From Cadophora sp. MPI-SDFR-AT-0126 (lineage: Eukaryota; Ascomycota; Leotiomycetes; Helotiales; Ploettnerulaceae): 64,000 nucleotides of DNA. This document shows, piece by piece, positions 1 to 11,118 of this stretch; the stretch's first letter is position 1; every line of letters begins with the position of its first letter. The stretch lies in assembly GCA_020747065.1 (NCBI GenBank), contig JAGMVK010000012.1:62001-126000 (forward strand). Reading direction: 5' to 3'. Below the pieces are notes generated by a model. That model was not told the origin of the DNA. It searched no databases and saw only the letters and a program-made list of their open reading frames with translations. The position numbers and the translations under genes are program-made.

Positions 1-1165
1 CAAGCTCCAGACGCTCCTCGATATCGGAAGCCGCATCATCATCGTCCTCCTCGGTTGGGGCCAACGGTGGGGAGAAGAAGTTGAAGAACGATTCGGTTGG
101 GACCGTCTTCTTGACCACTCTGGTTTGCTTGGTATCTGAAATTTGCTGTTAAACCATGCCTCGATCAGATCAAATCAAAAGACTTACTCTTGTTGCGTTG
201 CTTCTTGCTCTCAATTCGCACGGTGAGGTCTTTGCCGGTCTTCCAGTCGATCTTGTCACCCTCAGCATGATCGTAGATGAAATCTCCTCCATATCCGCTC
301 TCGGTCTGGTAGAAGTAGGTCTTTGTGATGATCTTGTTGGTGAAGAACTCATTCTCAGCGAACTCAAAGATCAGACGGAAACCGGGCTTGTCAAGGTACT
401 CCATACGGACATCAGTCAGATCTTTGAGAGCAGCCTCATCGCGGTCTGTGATCATCTCTGCGAGGGAGACCTGGTTCTTCATGGCTGAAAGCCAGAACTC
501 AGGAATACCCTTGACATCAGATGTCTCCTCTGACTTCTCAACAGGCTCATCATCTACCTCCTCGTCCTCCTCGCCAGCCTTGATCTCTGCCTCCGTTGGC
601 TCGGCAGTACCGTTGACAATGGTTGCTCGCTTTTGGTAGAGCGGGGTAAATTTGGCAAAGTATTTCTTCTCCAGCTCCAAAACCTCCTCCTGGAATTCTG
701 CCTCGAGCTTCGAATGCTCTTTTTGGACGCCCTTCAGACCTGCAACACGACGGCGCACGGGAGCTGGGAGAGACTCGACGTAGCCTGATGATCGACCAAC
801 GAGGGAGCCAAGTTTGCCTTGAATCATCTGAACGAGCTTGGGGTTTTGTGCGAAAATAGATGCTGCTGCGGCGCGGTCGAGTTCCTCTGTTTATACGTTA
901 GTGGTCTAGACGTAAAATTTCGGTGAGGGGCAAATGCGATGCGCACCTTCCTTGATCGTGCCAACACCTGGCTGCTGGGCGTGAGATGAGATAGGAGCAT
1001 TGTTGGCTGGGGTATTCTGAGGAGTACTGTAATAAGATGTCAGCCTGGTGATTCTGTGGTCCTTGGTGGGAGTAAAGGCTCTCCAAGATGTGGCGGCGGT
1101 GGGGGGGGAAGAAAGGTGAGGTATTACGGGGCAGTCTGCGTCTGTTTCTTTGGAATTTCAGACAT
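1..1165 (-). CDS. NAP1: Nucleosome assembly protein 1 (partial, 3' end beyond window)
   Basis: Histone H2A-H2B chaperone of the NAP/SET family, acting in nucleus and cytoplasm. Four exons are visible: 1165-1128, 1026-947, 886-188 and 135-1. Frame is continuous across all junctions. The protein starts MSEIPKKQ, then has the conserved helix with ELDRAAAASIFAQNPKLVQ, an acidic linker (residues about 125-150), the core ending around the conserved KKQRNK NTKQTR segment, and the typical SFFNFFSPP motif followed by an acidic stretch (EEDDDDAASDIEER) at the window edge. The C-terminal acidic tail is cut off. The start is the first ATG in a tiny first exon of 38 nt. It diverges from the P5B ATPase at 1821. 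Family assignment is very secure; the short first exon is inferred from splice signals. Confidence 0.95.
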
Positions 1166-1820
1166 CTTGTTGGTTGCAAGAGTGTGTTTCGATAAGGTGG
1201 AAGATGGAATAACTCGAGTAGACGCGTCTGTGACGTGAGAGACGATGCGAGTGGAGAGTTTGGAAGGGTTTGTAAAAAGTGAGGTGGAAGACGATGGGGC
1301 AGGAAGTTTGGTGAGGGCCAGCGACTAGACTCAACCACTTGCAGCCAATTCGATCAAACAACCCCGCTAAACAACAGGAGCCTAACTGCTTCCGCACTGC
1401 ACTGTCCTGTCATTCGAAAGGAAGAGAAGAAAAACAGAGATGTCTCGGCTGGCGATAAGAGAGGCGATAAGGCCACAACCACGACCATGACCGAACCAAA
1501 GAACCACCACCAACAAAGCAGAGCAGAGCAGAGCAGACGCCCGACGCACCGTACCGCACCGCACCCATGAACCAAACCGAACCAAACACCAAAGTCCAAA
1601 ATCCACTAATTCTGGAATGAAATCAGTCCCTCTCAAAAACCTCGAGATCAATTATTTACCATTCTTTCTCACTTCACAAGCGGCGACTAGTCACAGATAC
1701 TTCACGATATCATCGATTCTTCTTACGCCACCCCTCGCAATGCCATGATTGCCTCGAGCTAAACAATTCATTCCACTCCCCATTGCACCCATGCCCGGTG
1801 GATGAACAATCATAGACACC
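1166..1820. promoter_or_regulatory. Divergent promoter region NAP1 / P5B ATPase
   Basis: 655 bp between two outward-facing start codons, so it must hold both promoters. It contains two closely spaced GATA-factor-like sites (CGATAAG, near 1453-1459 and 1465-1471) and a pentanucleotide run (GAGCA units) at about 1518-1537. No coding potential convinced me; the open frames here are short and C/T- or G/T-rich. Site function is inference only. Confidence 0.5.
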
Positions 1821-4800
1821 ATGGACGGATCCAATGGAGTGCCCATACATAATGGGCGTCGAAGCAGCGATCGCGCAAGTCGCCCTGCAAACGGGCATGC
1901 GCAGATGTACAGAAGAGACTCGAATCTCTCAACCAGCAGCTTCATGGACGAGGTGGAAATGGCCCAGGACGAGATGTTTGCAGGTCCCATGGGCGAGAGC
2001 GTCCCGACCAGTGTATCTTCTTTCGCACATCGCAGAGGCCGGGCGGATTCAACAGCAAGCTTCACTTATTATCAGGAGGACGACGAGGAGCCTCTCCCAC
2101 CTTCGGACGAAAGCGCTGTACTGGACGACGAGTCAGAACTACACTTTGAAGAAGAAGAGGACTCCACAGATTTAGAGGCAGACGAGCTTTCAGTCATGAG
2201 ACGATCATCTACTGGCGCACATTCCCGAACATCAGTACACGATCGGTTGCTTAGGAGTGACAGTGCAAGGACAGAGGGCAGTGTTCTCGGGCGTGGGCAT
2301 CGGACAAGCCAGAAGATATACATAGTGACCGAAGATTTGACTATAGTAGTGGCGGGATTTCGGACATCTACCGTTGGATTTGCCATATATTTCACCATCT
2401 CCCTCCTCACACTTGGAATTGGATATCTATTGCTGAGATGGCTTCCTCGGTGGCAAGTGCGTCTTATTGGTACACCATGTCCTTTACGCGACTGCTTGTG
2501 GGTCGTTATTGAAGTGAGTGCCAAAATAGAGTCCTTTCGTTACACATTATTTCGTCATCCTTTGGCAGCCAAAATTACTTCAACAAAATCTGAATCCTGC
2601 TAATGATAGTAGAATCAATGGGGCGAATTCGTGGTTCAGGATGTCGAGTCCAAGGAGTATGGTCGGCCACTGTCCACAGTGTTTGGAGCATCTCAAAGCA
2701 AATACATCATGTCATATGATGAGGATGACGACCCTATTATTGACGATCTACGTATGCTTGACTATAGATACTTGCGATTCTCATTCCATCCTTTGAAAGA
2801 CAGATTTATGCTTTGCAACAGCTGGAAGGACCCAACCTGGACAGATGTAAAGACTATCCGAGCTGGAATTGACGGCGATGAAAAGGAGAGTCGAGAGCTT
2901 GTATTTGGAAAGAACATGATCGATATCAAGCAAAAAACAATTCCGCAGCTCTTGATGGACGAGGTGTGTTATCCGAGTCCTACTTTAAAGCCATTTACTC
3001 ACCCACGGGTACAGGCATTCCACCCTTTCTACGTCTTCCAGATAGCTAGTTTACTTCTCTGGTCTGTTGACGAATATTACTACTATGCAGCCTGCATTTT
3101 CCTCATCTCTGTTGTGAGCATAACTACGACACTTATCGAAACTCGCTCCGTAAGTCCTATCACCCTTTTTGGACGGGCAATGTACTCATAGATACATAGA
3201 CGATGAAAAGACTCCGAGAGATATCCAAGTTCGAATGTGACATCCGTGTGCTACGAAATGGCTTTTGTAGGTCTGATTCCCCCTAAGTTGTATTGTGTTG
3301 ACTGACCTGGCAAGGGCGATACGTTCCATCCAGCGAGCTAGTTCCTGGGGATGTGTATGAAGTCACAGACCCAGCGTTGACGCAATTTCCCTGCGACAGC
3401 ATTCTGCTTGCTGGGGACTGCATCGTTAACGAGAGCATGTTGACTGGTAAGACCTCCTTCCTGCTTATGAGAATAAGCTAACGTGGTAGGCGAATCTGTC
3501 CCCGTCTCGAAAGTGCCAGCTAGTGATGAATCACTGGCAGCTCTTAATTTGGCCGCAGCCTCTGTTGCTCCCGAGTTAGCAAGACATTTCCTGTTCTGTG
3601 GGACGAAGATCATCCGTGCCAGACGTCCACAAGACGACAAAGACGACGAAGCAGTTGGATTAGCGATGACTGTGCGGACTGGATTTAACACTACTAAGGG
3701 GGCACTTGTCCGGTCCATGCTTTTTCCCAAACCCTCGGGGTTCAAGTTCTATAGGGATTCGTTCCGCTATATCTCTGTCATGGGTGGAATTGCCATGCTC
3801 GGCTTTGTGGCCTCTTTCATAAACTTTGTTCGACTAGAACTGGCGTGGCATCTAATCATTGTCAGAGCTCTGGACTTGATTACGATTGTTGTGCCACCAG
3901 CTCTGCCAGCAACTCTGACAATCGGTACGAACTTTGCTCTCACGCGGCTCAGGAAGAAGCAAATTTTCTGCATCAGTCCTCAGAGGGTCAATGTCGGAGG
4001 TAAACTTGATATTATATGCTTCGATAAGACAGGAACTCTCACAGAGGATGGGTTAGACGTCCTGGGAGTTCGTGTTGCCCAAAAACCGGCGAATCGATTC
4101 AGCGATATCCTTTCAGATGCTCTGTCGTTACTTCCTGGTGCCGCATACGAGAGAGACCCTACCGTTGATTACGCTTCCCACAAAGCTGCACTCTATACCA
4201 TGGCTACCTGCCACTCGTTACGAGTTGTGGATGGCGAGCTTATGGGAGACCCTCTAGATCTGAAAATGTTCGAATTTACGGGATGGACTTTTGAAGAAGG
4301 TGAGCAGAATGGAGGCGACGCTGATGATGAGGAGCAGGGTGGCCTCTCGCCATCGATTGCTAGACCACCTCCTGGAATGGAATATGATCTAGACGATAAT
4401 GAAAACCCGCAAAGTGCAACCGTAAGTCAACTTACAAATCAAAGAAATGAACTTTGACTAACACAATTGGCAGAGGTCCCCCATAGAACTCGGCGTCTTG
4501 AAGTCCTTCGAATTCGTCTCCCAGCTCCGAAGAGCGAGTGTGATCGTTCGAAAATTCGGTTCTCCAGGCTGTGATATTTTTGTCAAGGGCGCTCCGGAAT
4601 GTATGAAGGATATCTGTCAACCCGAAAGCTGTAGGTATTTGTCTTTATCCTCGGTAATTTGGTACATTCTTACTGAATGGTGGCAGTTCCAAGTGATTAC
4701 GAGGATCTTCTCGCATATTATACCCACCGAGGTTTCCGTGTCATCGCCGTCGCTACCAAGCACATCAAGAAACTGAACTGGGTCAAGGTCCAGAAGATGA

Positions 4801-6577
4801 AGCGAAACGAGGCAGAATCCGGCCTGAACTTTATTGGATTCATTATCTTCGAGAACAAGTTGAAGCCAAGCACAGCAGGCGTTCTTGACGAGCTCACTGA
4901 AGCAGGCATCAGGAAGGTCATGTGCACCGGAGACAACATCCTGACGGCCATCAGTGTTGCTAGGGAGTGCAATTTGATCGATAAGACTGCACACTGCTTC
5001 GTACCCCATTTCGCCGAAGGTTGGAGCACTCGGCTCTACTTTTTGCTATGACTAACATATCTGTCTAGGCGACTTTCAAGATCCTAAAGCTGTACTGAAG
5101 TGGGAGAGCATTGACAATAGCATTTTCACACTTGATGAAAACACTCTCATTGTAAGTCTCCACTCTCGGTCTAGATCTACTTATTCTAAGCTTTCTAGCC
5201 ATTACCACCACCAGCGGAAGGAGATGCATCACTTCCATACGATATTTCTAACCTTCGAAACTATTCACTGGCGGTCAGTGGAGATGTCTTCAGGTGGATA
5301 ATCGATTTCGCCCCACCAGATGTCCTACAGAGAGTTCGTAGTCTTCTTCCGCGAACAGATGAAATTATTCTAACGGATATAGATGCTCGTATGCGGTCAA
5401 GTGTTTGCCAGAATGTCTCCTGATGAGAAGCATGAGCTTGTAGAGAAGCTTCAGAGCATAGACTACTGCTGTGGTTTCTGTGGCGATGGAGCGAACGACT
5501 GCGGTGCTTTGACAGCAGCAGACGTTGGCATTTCACTCTCGGAAGCAGAGGCATCTGTGGCGGCTCCATTCACAAGTCGTGTCTTTGACATCACTTGCGT
5601 TCCCGAGGTCATCAGGGAAGGTCGCGCTGCTCTCGTAACCAGCTTCAGCTGTTTCAAATACATGAGTCTTTACTCCGCTATTCAGTTCACGTCCGTCAGC
5701 TTCCTTTACGCTTCAGCATCTAATCTAGGAGACTTTCAGGTATGTCCATCTGAATACCATCTACTGTAGCTAGGTGCTAATATCATGGCAGTTTTTATTC
5801 ATCGATCTGCTCTTGATCCTACCCATTGCCATTTTCAGTGAGTTTCGTTGCTTCAAGCCTGGTGGATAATATGCTGATATATTCGCAGTGGGTTGGACTG
5901 GTCCATTCCCAGTTCTTTGCCAAAAGCGACCAACGGCGAACCTTGTGTCACGCAAGGTCTTGACACCGCTGCTTGGCCAAATTGCAATCTGTATCCTGAT
6001 TCAAGCTGTTGCATTCCAGGCTGTTCGAAGACAACCTTGGTAAGTAGTCGTTTGGGCATCCCGTGGAGCAGTATTGACAACTTCAGGTTCATTCCTCCCC
6101 ATCTCAATAAGGAGAAATCAAACGTGGAAAACTCGGAGAACACGACTCTGTTCTTGGTCTCCTGCTATGAGTACATCCTCTCTGCAATCGTTCTCAGCGT
6201 AGGACCACCATTCCGCCAGTCAATGTCCCACAACTGTAAGTCCCTAATTTATGATAACAACGAGGGAGTTGAGGTAACAGAGATCAGTGCCATTCGTCGT
6301 CACAATTGTTGTCGCCTTGCTCTTCTCTTCCTACCTCCTCTTCGACCCGTCGGCAGGAGTAGCAAAGTTCATGCAGTTAACAAAGATGGATTGGGACTTC
6401 AAAACCTTCATCTTGATCTTGGGAATTGGATATATTGCAATAGCCTACACCTCGGAGCACTACGTGTTTCCAAGACTGGCCAAATTCTTGGGTGCTGCGA
6501 AGACTTTTGTCTCGGGCAAGCCCAAGAAGCGTAAGACCTACAAGATCGTTCTGGAAGGTATGCACGCTCTTCAATAG
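1821..6577 (+). CDS. YPK9: P5B-type ATPase (Ypk9/ATP13A2 family), vacuolar/lysosomal polyamine or cation pump
   Basis: Fifteen exons: 1821-2513, 2613-2963, 3015-3149, 3200-3266, 3315-3446, 3490-4421, 4474-4630, 4687-5019, 5069-5151, 5199-5333, 5383-5739, 5792-5837, 5889-6039, 6087-6235 and 6288-6577, giving 1336 residues with an open frame throughout. A long acidic, Ser-rich cytosolic N-terminus precedes the first hydrophobic pair (residues about 190-230). The actuator motif is [10 protein letters not shown]. The P5B-specific M4 motif [12 protein letters not shown] and the phosphorylation motif DKTGTLT (Asp about 638) follow, then [20 protein letters not shown] and C-terminal membrane helices. 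PPALP rather than PPELP separates P5B from the ER P5A (Spf1) type. Known family members export polyamines or protect against heavy metals at the vacuole; substrate here is inferred. One donor (GTTCGT at 5334) is weak but frame demands it. Confidence 0.95.
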
Positions 6578-6884
6578 CAATGAGTCGCTCAAGAAAGAGG
6601 GTAATTCTGTGTATATACATATATATAATACCATGTAGAAAACAACAGGATTGAGCATTTGCCATCTAGTGACGTAACATTATCGGTCGTGATTTTTGAC
6701 GGTGTTGAGGGCACCTACGGCAAACGACAACGTCGACTTGAGATGATACAACCGCGCTTTGATCTCGCGTTACAAATTCTTAAACGATTCTTACTCCTCT
6801 CACCTCAACAACTTATTAGAGTGTTCTTCTATCAATCGCTTGTGACTATTCTTTAATCTTGCGACATTTCCTCAGCTCGCAATC
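6578..6884. other. Intergenic, P5B ATPase to methyltransferase
   Basis: AT-rich 3' flank with a TATACATATATATAATA stretch near 6612-6631, then the presumed promoter of the downstream methyltransferase. I see no gene here. Confidence 0.5.
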
Positions 6885-8129
6885 ATGAACTATGGTAAGA
6901 TCCATCGTGCGCTCCGTGCGGCTGAGTACTTACTGAACATGCAGACTGGATCCTCGATGGGGGATATCTCCCCAATGCTGTGATTCGAATTGGAATTCGT
7001 CGTCAGCTAGCAGATCGCATTAGAATCATTCAGGCCACATCTCTTGAAGAGGAGTACCGGCGTAAGATGAGCTACGTTGAGCTACTCAGAAGTCGACCGA
7101 TCGCCATTGAGACGGCCACAGCGAATGAGCAGCATTATGAGGTCGGAACAGGAGTTCTTGCAGCTTGTCTGGGTCCTCGAATGAAGTACTCGTCCTGCTT
7201 GTATCCGAAGGGTGGCGAGACACTTGCTCAAGCTGAAATTGCAATGCTTGAGACGTATGTCAAGAAAGCCCAGTTGACGGACGGAATGAGCATTTTGGAT
7301 CTCGGGTAAGTTTATACGTCAAAGCAATGAATATCTTAGAGTTCTCGCTCATTAGGCAACCAGATGTGGGTGGGGATCTGGAGCACTGTATTTTGCTGAA
7401 GTTCTTCCCAACTCCAAGATTACTGCTTTCTCGAACTCCAAAACTCAGAAGATCTACATCGATTCTAAGGCCAAAGAGAAGGGTCTTAAGAATTTGACGG
7501 TCATTACAGGCAATGTCGTTGACTACGAATTTGAGAAAGAGAGCTTCGACCGTGTTGTCTCCATCGAGGTAAGCAACACATGGGTGCTCTCAACCTCCTT
7601 GTCGTCCTGACGCAAGATAGCTTTTCGAGCACATGAAGAACTACGAACTCCTCATGGCCAAGATTTCCCGAGCTCTGAAGCCATCGGGTAAACTGTTTGT
7701 TCACATCTTCGCTCACAAGACCACTCCGTATGATTTCGAGGAGGGCTGGATGAGCACTCATTTCTTCTCTGGAGGAACGATGCCTTCTGCTGATCTCCTC
7801 CTGTACTTCCAGAAGGACCTAAAATTGGAAACACAGTGGTGGGTATCTGGAAAGCATTATGCCAAGACTTGCGAGGTGAGACTTCTATTGCCTTTTAGTT
7901 CACTGAATTCTGAAGCTAATGTAAAATCTAGGACTGGCTTTCAAAGATGACTGCAAGCAAGAAGAAAATTTGGCCCCATTTGACTGAGACCTACGGAGAA
8001 AAGGACACTGCCATGTGGTACTACAGATGGCAGATATTCTACATGGCATGTGCCGAGTTGTTTGCATATGAGGGAGGAGACACTTGGGGCGTAACTCATT
8101 ACTTGTTCGAGAAGCCCAGCGACCCATAG
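6885..8129 (+). CDS. SAM-dependent methyltransferase of the cyclopropane-fatty-acid synthase family (eukaryotic, function unassigned)
   Basis: Five exons: 6885-6894, 6945-7305, 7364-7568, 7621-7875 and 7932-8129, giving 342 residues. The 10-nt first exon (ATG AAC TAT G) is inferred from phase and a good donor. The SAM-binding glycine motif [17 protein letters not shown] is at about residues 119-135, followed by an acidic strand end and the LFEHMKNYE segment typical of the CMAS/coclaurine N-methyltransferase-like group. No signal peptide or membrane segment is seen. The family includes bacterial cyclopropane synthases and plant N-methyltransferases, so substrate (lipid or small amine) cannot be told. 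It is convergent with the small membrane-protein gene at 8331. Confidence 0.9.
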
Positions 8130-8330
8130 AGTGACATAAATCCGTAGAGGCTTAGAAGGATAGAACTCTAATTGAATGTTCAAATTGCAGTTGCTCTCCG
8201 TATGTACAGTGTATTGTCTGCCCATCCGTGCCTCTATGCCTCCTTCGAAATGCTGTCCCAAAGTAGAAGCCCTTCTGCGATCAGCCGCTTGATCCCGTAG
8301 CCTCCCAACCTCTCGTCCATTCTTAGTTGC

Positions 8331-8593
8331 TCAATGGTCCCATGGGTGCTTCCAGCCGAGTAACGCAGGTCCTGATCGGGAGTTAGATTGAGGTTGTGGA
8401 GGGATTAATTGGAAGATATACCGTCTTTCTTCGCGCGATACATCAACTACACCATATTAGCAGTCATCCCACAAACGGCCACGACAAACAGGAAACTTAC
8501 AAAGAACCACATCGATGCGCCGAGACCTGTCGCAGCAAAGCGATACAGAGGTCGGACAGGTGGAATCTGTACGGGATGTTTGCCAGCGGCCAT
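8331..8593 (-). CDS. 52-residue membrane protein resembling a mitochondrial complex I accessory subunit
   Basis: Three exons: 8593-8501, 8446-8422 and 8371-8331. Splice signals are good and the frame closes exactly on TGA. The product begins MAAGKHPVQIPPVRPLYRF, has one hydrophobic segment (AATGLGASMWFFLMYRAKK, residues about 20-38) and ends DGPALLGWKHPWDH. The single transmembrane helix and the C-terminal GWKHPWDH resemble small accessory subunits of NADH:ubiquinone oxidoreductase (NDUFB2-like) from my recollection of fungal proteins; I could not run a search. The gene is too short and too split for ordinary ORF scanning. The gene model is strong, the name less so. Confidence 0.7.
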
Positions 8594-9206
8594 TCTCCTA
8601 CTTGATGGGTAAGCTCAAGGTTCCAGATAGAGCGACAATGGCTCAATGGCTCCAAATAGACCGAGAACAGATAAATGTCACCGGATAATCAGATTACAGA
8701 GGGAATACTGACGCAGATGAACCTTCGAGGTACAATTGTCTTGAGGTACTGGGATTGAGGGGGGTTTGGTCTGGTCGCGATATCGTTACTTGAGCCGCGC
8801 TAAAGTGATCGAAGGCGGTAATTACTTAATCCGCTCCGAACCTCAGAAGCTCATGCTTGATGAGGTCGATTGTCCCATTGCTGAAGAATATATTTATTCA
8901 ATCCTATTGTCCTTGATGACTGTCCGACCTTCTCTTTAGTGGCGCATCTGCACAATACCAGCGCAATGCAACACTCGGGATTATAGATCACGACTGCTGC
9001 TACTTCTTCTTGGGCAATTTCACCCTGATTCTAGCAACAACCAGTGATCCAGAGAACCAACCGTCTTGTCTCTGGTCAATGAACAAAAGTATCGACTTGT
9101 AGTCGCAACTTTGCGCATCCGACAGCCTCAAATCGGACTGCGATATTTGACCATCATCCATATCAAATTCTTCGCAGTATCGGTCGAGCTTCCCTCCACC
9201 TCCAAG
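8594..9206. promoter_or_regulatory. Divergent promoter region, small membrane protein / BUR1 kinase
   Basis: 613 bp between outward-facing starts. An in-frame upstream ATG at 9066 extends the BUR1 reading frame, but that extension lacks kinase-family features, so I treat it as 5' leader. Nothing else recognisable. Confidence 0.45.
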
Positions 9207-11118
9207 ATGGCAACTCCAGTCCACGCAGGTAGCCCGCAGAGCAACGGCATCTCCTCGACCGCATTTGCGCAACAACATATACGCGATTCTAGTACCTTCG
9301 TTGGATGTTCAAAGATTACCGATTATGAGATGTTAGGAAAGCTTGGAGAGGGGACGTTCGGAGAGGTTCACAAAGCAAGATCGAAGAAGACGGGTGCCAT
9401 CTTCGCGCTGAAGAAGATCTTGATGCACAACGAGAAGGATGGCTTCCCAATCACCGCCCTTCGAGAAATCAAGCTACTGAAGCTTCTGTCGCATCCCAAT
9501 ATTCTCAAACTGGAGGAGATGGCTGTGGAGCAGCATCACAAGACTGTGGATAAGAGGAAACGAGCAATCATGTACATGGTTACCCCATACATGTCCCACG
9601 ATCTTTCTGGTCTGCTGGAAAACCCTCAGGTCAAGCTTCAGGAGTCGCACATCAAGTGCTACATGCTGCAGTTGCTGGAGGGAGTGCGGTACCTACACAA
9701 TGAGAAGATCCTCCACAGAGATATGAAGGCTGCAAATCTACTGATCGATAATAAAGGCATTCTTCAGATTGCAGACTTCGGTCTGGCGCGGCATTATGAT
9801 GAGGAAGTACCGATTGCAGGGAAAGGCGGTGGTACAGCTCATCGAGACTATACAACACTTGTAGTAACTCGGTGGTATCGCCCCCCAGAGCTGCTGTTAC
9901 ACTTGAGGAGATACACAACTGCAATCGATCTATGGGGAGTCGGGTAGGTTAAAAGACTCACGTAACTTTGTGCCAGGCTAATACGATGATAGATGTGTAT
10001 TTGGAGAAATGCTCGTCGGAAAGCCCATTCTTTCAGGAGACAGTGACCCTAATCAGCTCAAAATCATATTCGACTTGATGGGTACCCCGACAGAGGAGAA
10101 TATGCCGGAATTCAGATCTTTACCTGGCGCAGAAGGCCTGAATATCCAGCCGCACCCACCGACCTTAGCAAAGCGCTTTGCTCCGTAAGTTATCTAACCT
10201 CCAGTTCCGACTCGCAATCTAACAAATCATAGCTTTGGTCCTGGGGCAATTTCTCTGCTGAACGAGCTATTAAAGCTCGACTGGAAGAAGAGAACTAATG
10301 CAATTGACGCGCTGAAGCACCCTTATTTCACTACTGCACCACTTCCTGCTAGACCTGGAGATCTACCCACGTTTGAGGATTCCCATGAGCTGGATCGGAG
10401 GAAGTTCCGTAGTCAGAAAGCAGCTCCTCCACCAGCACCTAAAGGCGGAACTGTTGGAATGGGGCCTGCAGGCGGTTGGGGAGGAGAGGGAGGAAATGGT
10501 TCGTATGGCAATGGAGATTCACACAATGGTCATCGCCACCACAATGGCGGTCGACATCCCCCGCCCCCTCATGGTGGATATCGCAATGGGGTACCTCCGC
10601 CACCACCTCAAGAAGAGCGGAGACCAGCGTGGGCAAGACCTCGAGATGATCATCGGCCAGATACTAGGCTTCCTCCCAGACCACCACCCCCAGCAGATTA
10701 CAGTAGGTACGATGGGCCTAGGGATGGGGGAAGAGACGGTGGCAGAGATGGTGATCGCCGAGACGGATACCGATCAACATCTCGTGACCTTGACAGGCCG
10801 TCAAGAAGCAGAGGCGGAGGTCCGAACATCGACACCTATATACCAAGTTACGGTCCTGACAGCGGTCGACCTCCAAGGGAAAGAGATGATCGACCACCAC
10901 GAGATGACCGGGTGAGGAGGCATGTTGAGGATCGTCGACATGACAGGGACCGAGATGGCGGAAGACTCGACTACGACGAACGAAGCCGTAGTGGACGGAC
11001 ACGTAGCCGGAGTCGAACCCCAATCCGAGACCGTGATAGAGACCGTGGGGCTCGGGATCGTGAACCGCTAGACAGAGACCGGGAACGGGACCGAGAGCGT
11101 GACGTCTATCGCAGATAA
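9207..11118 (+). CDS. BUR1: BUR1/CDK9-type cyclin-dependent kinase
   Basis: Three exons, 9207-9943, 9993-10184 and 10233-11118, encode 604 residues. The kinase domain shows the Gly loop GEGTFG (about 48-53), the catalytic Lys in FALKK (69), the PSTAIRE-equivalent PITALREIK (81-89), HRDMKAAN (catalytic Asp 172), DFG (190-192) and the activation segment [17 protein letters not shown] is typical of the CDK9/Bur1 branch, which phosphorylates RNA polymerase II and Spt5 to promote elongation in the nucleus. After the kinase fold there is a Gly/Pro-rich stretch and then a long Arg/Asp/Glu tail with RD, RE and SRSRTP repeats to the end. Start chosen at 9207 because the ATG sits in a good context and precedes the family-typical N-terminus. 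A cyclin T partner is expected elsewhere. Confidence 0.95.

Noticed and set aside
5893..6534. 213-codon plus-strand frame
   Set aside because: It reads through two introns of the P5B ATPase in a shifted frame; the spliced frame carries the membrane helices.
9066..9206. 47-residue N-terminal extension of BUR1
   Set aside because: In-frame ATG at 9066, but the extension has no family similarity and the ATG at 9207 has a better context.
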